A stretch of DNA of 64,000 nt from Actinokineospora terrae (GTDB lineage: Bacteria; Actinomycetota; Actinomycetes; Mycobacteriales; Pseudonocardiaceae). The notes below the pieces were generated by a model. It searched no databases and was not told the DNA's origin. It saw only the letters and a program-made list of their open reading frames with translations. Shown here in pieces: positions 57,708-64,000 of the stretch (its first letter is position 1; the number at the start of each line of letters is the position of its first letter). Location: positions 62,001 through 126,000 of the forward strand of contig NZ_FOGI01000010.1 of NCBI RefSeq assembly GCF_900111175.1. The letters are read 5' to 3'. The translations under genes were made by a program, and so were the position numbers.

Positions 57708-58367
57708 TCAACTGGCGATCGGTGCCGCCCGCGTGCGGACCTGGGGGCAGACCGCACACGCGGTGGGGCCTTCCTGGGACCACCAGCGGCAGGTGTCGCG
57801 GATGCCGCAGTGGGGGAGAGCGATGGTGTTGTCGAGAGCGGGATTCGTGGAAGGGGTGATGCCGGGGTAGGTGCTCGACACCGGATCGGCGGGAGCCCGG
57901 CGGCCGCCCGATGGGTGGCCTTCGTCCGACAGGTCGCTGAGCGCTGGGGGTGCCGATGCCGAGTCGCCGGACGGCGGGGTGCCGCGAAGTGGGGCGGCGG
58001 CTGCCTGGCGGTCGGCTGCTGGGCTCGTCGGTGTCGGCTTGCCCGCTGCTGGGGCGTTGAGGGTTGGCGCGCCTGGTGCTTGGTGGCCGGGCGCCGGGGT
58101 CGGGTAGGTGTCGTGGGCGGCGTCGAGGGCTCGGCAGGTGCCGTCCCAGAAGGCACAACCCTTGGTGGCGCAGGGGGTCGCGAAGCGGTAGCGGGACTCC
58201 AGCGGTGCGCCGGGGTGGTTCTCGTCGACCTGTGCTTGGAGGTGGGTGCGCAGCGAGGAGGTGAGGGCGGGGCCGTGCGGGGTGAACACGACCCGGCCGC
58301 CGGGGCCCATGATGCCGAGCAGGGTGGCGCCTGGGGTGGCCTGCCCGCTCGGGCAGGTGTGGGTCAC
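57708..58367 (-). CDS. Cys-rich hypothetical protein
   Basis: A 219-residue protein with N- and C-terminal cysteine clusters around a Pro/Ala-rich low-complexity middle. The N-terminal part has THTCPSGQATPGATL and PCATKGCAFWDGTCRAL. The C-terminal part has LPHCGIRDTCRWWSQEGPTACAVCPQ. The CxxxxxC..W..xGxxACxxC pattern suggests a metal site, zinc or iron-sulfur, but no family is recognised. GTG 58367 overlaps the stop of the 84-residue gene (GTGA), so the two are translated together. Confidence 0.65.
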   Translation of the reverse strand: MTHTCPSGQATPGATLLGIMGPGGRVVFTPHGPALTSSLRTHLQAQVDENHPGAPLESRYRFATPCATKGCAFWDGTCRALDAAHDTYPTPAPGHQAPGAPTLNAPAAGKPTPTSPAADRQAAAAPLRGTPPSGDSASAPPALSDLSDEGHPSGGRRAPADPVSSTYPGITPSTNPALDNTIALPHCGIRDTCRWWSQEGPTACAVCPQVRTRAAPIAS

Positions 58368-58618
58368 TGCTCCCGCTTGCCCAGGTAACCCTGCACCTGC
58401 TCCGCCAACTCGAGCGCGCGCGGACCGGCGAGCAGGTAGCGCCCGATCAGCTCCCACTTGCGCAGCCGGGTGCCGCCGAACTCGAGGTACGGCACATCTC
58501 GCCCGATCACCCGGTCCACGGCCGCCGTCCCCGCCTCGGCCACCGCCTGCGCGATCACCGCCTGCTGCGACTCGGACAACTCCAGACCGTCGACAACGAA
58601 CGTGAACTCGGTCGCCAT
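58364..58618 (-). CDS. 84-residue helical protein, partner of the Cys-rich protein
   Basis: A small acidic protein: TEFTFVVDGLELSESQQAVIAQAVAEAG, then AAVDRVIGRDVPYLEFGG and a helical tail LLAGPRALELAEQVQGYLGK. The opening beta strand plus QxxIxxAVxxAG helix is the look of leader-type or small adaptor proteins in actinobacterial signalling clusters. ATG 58618 has AAGGAG six bases ahead. It overlaps the Cys-rich gene and is divergent from the cyclase-like gene. Function unknown. Confidence 0.65.
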   Translation of the reverse strand: MATEFTFVVDGLELSESQQAVIAQAVAEAGTAAVDRVIGRDVPYLEFGGTRLRKWELIGRYLLAGPRALELAEQVQGYLGKREQ

Positions 58619-58818
58619 CGGGGACTCCTTCCCGAAAGGGTGTTTCCCCAGTTCGTCGCGACGGTCGGAGCCGGTGTGATGGCCAGGTGCGCAGCCCTGC
58701 CCCTTCGGGCAACCAGAGCGGGGGTGTGGCGAGAAAGCGACCAGGTTCTGTCCAGCGTGGGGAAGGGGTGCGGGCAGTACGGTGGACGGGCACGCGCGAC
58801 ACCGGCTGGGGAGGTCTT

Positions 58819-59577
58819 GTGAGCGAGGAACTGCCGCCGTACCTGGGTGTTCTGGTGGTCGACGCCGAGCGGTACGGGTCGAACAACGATCCGGGGCAGC
58901 AGAAGTTGGCCGAGGCGATCCCCGAGGTGGTGCGGGTCGCGTTCGCCGACAGCGGGCTCGAGCACGTCTGGGATGGGCGACTGTTCCCCCAGGACACCGG
59001 CGACGGGCTGGGGCTCGGGTTCGACAGCAGGTACCTGCCCGCCGTCACCGAGTCGGTGTTCGGGGCGTTGCAGGATGCGCTGGTGGCCAGGGATGTGTGG
59101 ATGCGCAAGGTCCACCGCGGGTTGCGGCTGCGGCTGCGGGCGGCGCTGCACGTCGGGCCGGTTCGGCCGCTCGGGGGTGGTCGCGCGTTGGTCACCGCGC
59201 ACCGGCTGCTCGACGCCGCCCCGCTGCGCGATGCCCTCACGCGTTCGGACGAGGACCGCACGTTCCTCGCCGCCCTCGTCTCCGACCGCGTCCACGACGA
59301 CATCATCGACGCGGGCTACGCCACCCTCCCCACCGCCGCGATTCCCGTCCACATCAAGGAATACCGCGCCACCGCCCACCTCCACGTCCCCACCCCCAGC
59401 GGCGACCTCCTCACCAGCGGCCTGGTCCCCGCCCCCGCCGCTTCTCCCACCGACACCCCACCCACCTCCCACCCTCACCCCGACACCCCCGGCTCCGTCC
59501 ACAACTCCATCTCCGGCACCCACAGCGGCACCGCCATCCAAGTGGGCCACCTCCACGGCGGCCTCACCAACCACTGA
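58819..59577 (+). CDS. Nucleotide-cyclase-like protein with SGT...VG.LHGG tail
   Basis: A 252-residue protein. The N-terminal 180 residues (YLGVLVVDAERYGSNNDPGQQKLAEA, FPQDTGDGLGLGFDSRYLPAV, RLRLRAALHVGPVRPLGGG, TAHRLLDAAPLRDAL) follow the fold order of class III nucleotidyl cyclase (CHD) domains. The metal-binding Asp positions are DAERYG and TGDG. A Pro/Thr/His-rich linker leads to VHNSISGTHSGTAIQVGHLHGG, a tail motif seen in actinobacterial conflict/signalling proteins. GTG 58819 behind GGGGAGG. The promoter region is shared with the divergent 84-residue gene. Confidence 0.6.
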   Translation: MSEELPPYLGVLVVDAERYGSNNDPGQQKLAEAIPEVVRVAFADSGLEHVWDGRLFPQDTGDGLGLGFDSRYLPAVTESVFGALQDALVARDVWMRKVHRGLRLRLRAALHVGPVRPLGGGRALVTAHRLLDAAPLRDALTRSDEDRTFLAALVSDRVHDDIIDAGYATLPTAAIPVHIKEYRATAHLHVPTPSGDLLTSGLVPAPAASPTDTPPTSHPHPDTPGSVHNSISGTHSGTAIQVGHLHGGLTNH

Positions 59578-59760
59578 CCCACCCCCGCCGGCCCGAACCA
59601 GGCGCCGCCCACGGCGGGCTACCGCAACCGCTGACCCACCCCCACCCCCGCCGTCCGGAGCCAGGCGCCGTCACGACAGACCGCCGCGACCGCTGACCAT
59701 CCGGCCGTTCCGGAACCGGGCGCCGTCATGGCGGGCCGCCGCTACCGCTGCCGCCTTCGG
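59574..59760 (+). repeat. Three degenerate repeats of about 60 bp
   Basis: Starting at the stop of the cyclase-like gene, three successive units each run CTGACC, a CCGG/CCGxCC block, GGxGCCGxC, a purine-rich GGCGGG/GACAGA piece and end in CCGC..CCG. Unit starts are near 59574, 59631 and 59693. They look like decayed duplications of the gene end. Confidence 0.45.
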
Positions 59761-60472
59761 GCGCGACAGCACCAGGCGAACGCTCACACTGTCGGCGACG
59801 CCAACCACCCGCCTGCCGCCGGCGGGCGCGCCTACCACCCCGACCGTCGGGTCGAGTGCGCCAATCACCCTGCCGATGTCGAGCGCGCCTGCCGCCCATC
59901 TCGGTCGGACACCCCGCCGCGCCTGGATCCTCGCGGTTACGGAACCCACCAGCGGTCCCTTGCCGCTGAGTGCTCGGCGCCCAGGGAGGCCGACGCTCCG
60001 GCTGCTCTTCCCCGCCGCCGGATCCCAGCCGCCGCCCAGTCCTGGCTGGCGTGGCTTGCCGCGTGGCGTGCTCGCCGGGAGGTGCGGCCGAATGGATGAT
60101 CTTCGGGATCACCCTGCCCGCCGTTGATTCCCAGGCTGCTTTTGCGCGTGACAGTTTGTTGTCGATGTGGTCGGCGAGTCACCGAGTGGTTCCTGCTGGT
60201 AACCAGCCTTCGCTGAGAGCGTTGATTCTGCGGTGGGCATCAGTGGATGTGCCGGAATCAGCCGCGATGGCGGGTTTTGTCCGGTTTTCGGTGACCTGGC
60301 GCGTCAGGGGCATTGGGGCTCGTGAATTCCCATCACACAACGGGATTCGTGGCTAAACGTGCCGGGTGGAGTAATTTTGGTGACTTCGGGGCTCAGGCGA
60401 AACGTTGGCGGGGGTGGGGCGATGTAAGCGACGCCGGCGTGGTCGGTCTTGAACTGCGGTCGAGGACGTGAC
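59761..60472. other. Gene-poor region before the oxidase gene
   Basis: No gene I can support. The stretch 60110-60360 is visibly less GC-rich, and an open plus-strand frame there (IFGITLPAVDSQAAFARDSL...) could be a gene remnant. It has no ribosome site and no recognised similarity. The last 100 bases should hold the oxidase promoter. Confidence 0.35.
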
Positions 60473-63400
60473 ATGGGATTTCTCCGCCCCCGTCGGGCGC
60501 GTGTGGTGGTGAGCGCGCTGCTGGCATCGGTGCTGGTCGGGATGGGTCTGCCCGGTTACGCGGCCGCTGTGGCCCCCGCGTTCGTGCAGAAGGTGAGCGC
60601 CAGGGCGATCGCGGCGAGCAAGGCCGTGACGCTGCCGGGCAACGTGACCGCCGGGAACCGGATCGTTGTGCAGGTGGGCGTCTGGAGCAGCGGTAACGCT
60701 ACCGCCAAGACCGTCAAGGACGCCGCCAACAACACCTACACCAAGCTCACCGCCGTCACCGCCTCCGATGGCACCGAGCTGAGCGTGTGGAGCGCACCGG
60801 TCGTCAACGGCGGCGGCACCAAGCCCGCCATCACCGTCACCGCGACCGCGAAGGCCGACCTCGGGATCGCGGCCGTCGAGTACTCCGGCCTGTCCCAGGT
60901 CGCCGACGCCACCGTGGTGGACCAGAAGTCGCAGGCCACCGGGACCAGCACCGTCGCGGGTGTCGTCACCTCCGGCCCCACGCCGGTCACCACCGGTGAC
61001 GGGCTCGCGCTCGGCTTCTACGCCGACTCCGGTTTCGGCAAGACCCTCGCCGCGGGCGCCGGGTTCACCGAGCGGGTCAACGTCTCGCCGACCTCGGACA
61101 TGGAGTTCGTGCTCGAAGACAGGCCTGTCGGCATCGGTGAGCAGCCGAGCGCGGGTGTGTCGACCGGTGCGGGAGTGCCGTGGTCGGTGGTCACCATCGT
61201 CTTCAAGGCAGCGCAGGGCGGCGGCAATGGCCCGACCGCGCCCGGTTCCCCCACCTCCGTCACCGCGCAGGCAGGCAACGCGAGCGCGACCGTGAACTGG
61301 ACCGTCCCGCCCAACGGCGGTAGCCCCATCACGTCCCTCGCCGTCACCCCTTACGCGAACGGCGTCGCGCAGGCACCCATCGTCATCAGCGGAGCGGTGG
61401 CCACGCTCGCCGTGCCGGGTCTGACCAACGGCACCTCTTACACGTTCACCGTCACGGCCACGAACACCATCGGCACCAGCGCGCCGTCCGCCCCGTCCAA
61501 CGCCGTCACGCCTACCGCGTCCCCCCAGGGCCAATGGGCACCCGCGATGAACTGGCCGTTCGTCGCCGTGCACATGGTCGCGTTGAACAACGGCAAGTAC
61601 CTGCTGTGGGACGGCTGGCACCAGCCCGAGCCGACCTACCTGTGGGACCCGGCGACCAACACCTTCACCACCATCATGGCGCCGGACAGCATCTTCTGCG
61701 CCGCCAACGCCCACCTCCCGGACGGCCGCGTGCTCGTCGTTGGCGGCTACGGCGTCGTCTCCACCGGTGAGCTCGGCATCAAGGACACCACCATCTTCGA
61801 CCCGGCCTCCAACACCTGGAGCCGCGGCGCGGACATGCACTACCCCCGGTGGTACCCGAGCGTGACAGAGCTACCTGACGGCCGTTACGTCACCATCAGC
61901 GGTAACACCTCTGACGCATACACCTGGGCGGAGCACCCCGAGGTCTACGACCCGGCGAACAACACCTGGACCGTCCTGTCCACTGTGAACACCTCGCAGA
62001 TCCACGAGGTCGAGTACCCTTTCGCCTACCTGGCCCCCAACGGCAAGGTGTTCACGATGGGGCCCTCCGAGGACGTCTCCTACTGGCTCGACGTCAACAA
62101 CCAGACCTGGACCCCGGTCGGCGCCAGCGGCGTCATCAACGGCTCGTCGACCATGTACCGGCCCGGCAAGATCCTCTACAGCGGTGGCTCCAGCACGGTC
62201 TCCGACGGCGCCCCCGCGATGGCCAACACCTCGGTCATCGACCTGACCGCGCCGACCGCGGCGTGGCGGCAGACCGCGCCGATGAAGACCGCGCGCGACT
62301 TCCACACGCTGACCACCCTGGCCGATGGCAAGGTGCTGGCGGTCGGCGGCGCCCCGACGAGCGACCAGAGCAAGCTCAACACCAACATCCTGACCACCGA
62401 GATCTGGGACCCGGCGACCGAGCAGTGGTCGACCGCCGCGTCGATGTCGGTGCCGCGCCAGTACCACCAGACCGCGCTGCTGATGGCCGATGGCCGGGTG
62501 CTCGTCGCGGGCGGTGGCCACCACATCAGCGCCACCGTGCCCGGCCAGTTCTCGGCGGAGATCTACTCGCCGCCGTACCTGTTCAACGGCGCCCGCCCCA
62601 CCGTCACCGCCGCGCCCGCGAGCACCGCGTACGCGCAGACCATCTCGGTGTCCACCCCGGACTCGGCGGACATCAGCGCGGTCAACCTGGTGTCGATGGG
62701 CGCCAACACCCACCAGAGCGACATGGACCAGCGGTTCGTCCCGCTGCAGTTCACCCGGGGTGTCGGCAAGCTGGACATCCAGACCCCGGCCGGGGCGACC
62801 ATGGCACCGCCGGGTGACTACATGCTGTTCGTGGTGAACTCCGCGGGCGTGCCCTCGGTGGCCAGGACGGTGCGGATCCTGCCGTCGATCACCGCCCCCT
62901 CGGCCCCGTCCGCGGTGGCCGCCGTGGCGAGCAACGCCTCGGCGACGGTCACCTGGTCGGCGCCCGGCGACGGCGGCAACGCCATCACCGGCTACACCGT
63001 CACCCCGTACATCGGCTCGACCCCGCAGACCCCGGTCGCCGTGACCGGCACGTCCGCGCAGGTCACCGGCCTGACCAACGGCACCTCTTACACCTTCCGC
63101 GTCACCGCGACCAACGCGATCGGCACTAGCGCGCCGTCGACCCCGTCGAACGCGGTAACCCCCTCGGCGACTCCTATCCCCGGCTACGTCCAGCAGGTCA
63201 CCGGGCGCGGTCCTGGTGCTGAGCGGGCAGTCACCACGCCGTCCGCGGTGCAGGTCGGGGACCGGATCGTGGTCCAGGTCGGCGTGTGGAACACGGTGGG
63301 CTCGCGGGCGACCGGCGTGCGCGACTCGGCCGGGAACGTCTACACCAAGATCTCCAGCACCGTCGCGACCGACAACACCGAGCAGAGCGTCTGGACCGCC

Positions 63401-63814
63401 CCCATCACCGCGGGCGGCGGCCAGAAGCTGACGGTGACCGCCTCGGCCTCGGCGTCGGCCGACATCGGGGTCGGTGTCGTCGAGTACTCCGGCCTCTCGC
63501 TGGCCGCCGGGCTCGGCGCGGTGGACACGACCGTGTCCAACAAGGGCACCACCGCGGTCGCCTCCTCGGGGCAGACCGCGGCCGTCACCGACGACAACCA
63601 CCTGGCGGTCGGCTTCTACGTCGACTCCGGGTTCTCCAGGAACCTGACCGCGGGCGCGGGCTTCACCCCGCGGCTCAACTCCTCGCCCGCCGGTGACATG
63701 GAGATGCTCATCGAGGACCAGCTCGTCGTGCTCGGCGCCCGACCCAACGCGACGGTGAACACGGTGGCCAACACGCCGTGGATGGTCACCACCGTCGTGT
63801 TCAAGCACGGCTGA
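60473..63814 (+). CDS. Secreted copper-radical (galactose/glyoxal) oxidase with duplicated flanking domains
   Basis: A 1113-residue exported protein. It has a signal peptide (about 1-32), domain X (33-255), fibronectin III, a seven-bladed kelch oxidase core with C-terminal DUF1929-type domain (about 355-800), fibronectin III, then a second copy of domain X to the end. All copper-radical residues have counterparts: Cys in IFCAANAHLPDGR, Tyr in PRWYPSVTELPDGR, Tyr-His in RQYHQTALLMADGR and His in ANTHQSDMDQRFVPL. The family oxidises primary alcohols or aldehydes with release of peroxide; streptomycete GlxA acts in hyphal-tip glycan formation. ATG 60473 with GAGGA seven bases ahead. Confidence 0.85.
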   Translation: MGFLRPRRARVVVSALLASVLVGMGLPGYAAAVAPAFVQKVSARAIAASKAVTLPGNVTAGNRIVVQVGVWSSGNATAKTVKDAANNTYTKLTAVTASDGTELSVWSAPVVNGGGTKPAITVTATAKADLGIAAVEYSGLSQVADATVVDQKSQATGTSTVAGVVTSGPTPVTTGDGLALGFYADSGFGKTLAAGAGFTERVNVSPTSDMEFVLEDRPVGIGEQPSAGVSTGAGVPWSVVTIVFKAAQGGGNGPTAPGSPTSVTAQAGNASATVNWTVPPNGGSPITSLAVTPYANGVAQAPIVISGAVATLAVPGLTNGTSYTFTVTATNTIGTSAPSAPSNAVTPTASPQGQWAPAMNWPFVAVHMVALNNGKYLLWDGWHQPEPTYLWDPATNTFTTIMAPDSIFCAANAHLPDGRVLVVGGYGVVSTGELGIKDTTIFDPASNTWSRGADMHYPRWYPSVTELPDGRYVTISGNTSDAYTWAEHPEVYDPANNTWTVLSTVNTSQIHEVEYPFAYLAPNGKVFTMGPSEDVSYWLDVNNQTWTPVGASGVINGSSTMYRPGKILYSGGSSTVSDGAPAMANTSVIDLTAPTAAWRQTAPMKTARDFHTLTTLADGKVLAVGGAPTSDQSKLNTNILTTEIWDPATEQWSTAASMSVPRQYHQTALLMADGRVLVAGGGHHISATVPGQFSAEIYSPPYLFNGARPTVTAAPASTAYAQTISVSTPDSADISAVNLVSMGANTHQSDMDQRFVPLQFTRGVGKLDIQTPAGATMAPPGDYMLFVVNSAGVPSVARTVRILPSITAPSAPSAVAAVASNASATVTWSAPGDGGNAITGYTVTPYIGSTPQTPVAVTGTSAQVTGLTNGTSYTFRVTATNAIGTSAPSTPSNAVTPSATPIPGYVQQVTGRGPGAERAVTTPSAVQVGDRIVVQVGVWNTVGSRATGVRDSAGNVYTKISSTVATDNTEQSVWTAPITAGGGQKLTVTASASASADIGVGVVEYSGLSLAAGLGAVDTTVSNKGTTAVASSGQTAAVTDDNHLAVGFYVDSGFSRNLTAGAGFTPRLNSSPAGDMEMLIEDQLVVLGARPNATVNTVANTPWMVTTVVFKHG

Positions 63815-64000
63815 TGGACACCGACACCACGCCGGGGACCCGGCCGTCGCCAGCGCGGCGGCCGGGGGTCCTGGTCGGGGCGGCCGTCGCGGTCGCCGCC
63901 GTGGTCGGCGCGCAGTTCTGGCTGTTCGGCACCGCCGACGACACCCCGGCGGCCGCGGTCGACGGCTACTTCAAGGCCGCCATCGACGAGGACTGCCCGG
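63814..64000 (+). CDS. Membrane-anchored protein, 5' end only
   Basis: ATG 63814 shares its A with the oxidase TGA (TGATG), so it is translationally coupled to it. The visible 62 residues are a Pro/Arg-rich N-terminus, one membrane segment (VLVGAAVAVAAVVGAQFWLF) and AAAVDGYFKAAIDEDCP, the start of an external domain. The rest is outside the window. A role with the oxidase is likely from position only. Confidence 0.75.
   Translation, partial: MDTDTTPGTRPSPARRPGVLVGAAVAVAAVVGAQFWLFGTADDTPAAAVDGYFKAAIDEDCP

Noticed and set aside
60353..61840. Long minus-strand frame opposite the oxidase gene
   Set aside because: Gly/Arg/Val-rich shadow of the oxidase, as are 61871-63808 and several others in GC-rich genes.

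Overview
The window is very GC-rich DNA with dense, often overlapping genes, frequent GTG starts and stop/start junctions such as GTGA and TGATG. Several genes point to a filamentous actinomycete, most likely of the Pseudonocardiaceae type: an XRE regulator with two DUF397 genes, an F420-type LLM oxidoreductase, a TIGR03084/mycothiol-type protein, a DasR-type chitinase promoter, a PHO box and an IdeR/DmdR iron box. The genus is an inference; no rRNA or tRNA gene was seen.

Layout. 1-5.9 kb: 3' end of a ZapE-like ATPase, a PAP2 phosphatase, an ABC-F protein, a frameshifted secreted Cys-rich protein, two LysR genes and a TPMT-like methyltransferase. 6-9.7 kb (minus strand): ornithine aminotransferase, a beta-propeller protein and an MFS transporter. 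9.8-11.3 kb: secreted phosphatase with a PHO box. 11.4-14.3 kb: stand-alone trpBA behind twin palindromes, then a GntR regulator. 14.4-17.8 kb: a secreted-type serine protease and a DPP-IV-like peptidase. 17.8-18.7 kb: a repeat-rich gap. 18.8-25.6 kb: an LLM oxidoreductase, then an iron-box-controlled operon (decarboxylase, N-hydroxylase, NIS synthetase, glutamine-synthetase-like ligase) that looks like a hydroxamate siderophore pathway without the usual acyltransferase. 25.6-28.3 kb: GtrA-like protein, an amber-interrupted membrane protein and an alpha/beta hydrolase. 28.4-39.3 kb: two acyl-CoA catabolic operons (TIGR03084/AtuA/acyl-CoA dehydrogenase, and carboxylase beta/alpha, acyl-CoA dehydrogenase, TetR) whose promoters are near-copies carrying the same operator; a prenyl synthase and repeats lie between them. 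40.3-46 kb: LacI regulator, degenerate GGDEF/EAL protein, OHCU-decarboxylase-like protein and lipoprotein. 46-50.8 kb: fadB/fadA-type beta-oxidation pair with a divergent double-TetR regulator. 50.9-54.9 kb: P450, XRE/DUF397 set and a toxin/immunity pair. 55-57.3 kb: multidomain GH18 chitinase with two DasR sites. 57.7-59.6 kb: an unusual divergent trio (84-aa protein, Cys-rich protein, cyclase-like protein). 60.5-64 kb: a large secreted copper-radical oxidase and the start of a membrane-anchored partner.

The most unusual non-coding signal is a dispersed element present four times in the same orientation. Each copy is exactly 129 bp and ends in two DnaA-box-like 9-mers whose starts are 19 nt apart. 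A further pair with the same 19-nt spacing stands alone at 57421-57448. Two copies lie near tandem arrays (27-bp and 18-bp units). The most interesting gene set is the siderophore-like operon, where a glutamine-synthetase-like enzyme may take the place of the missing acyltransferase. All assignments come from reading the sequence by eye; no database search was run.
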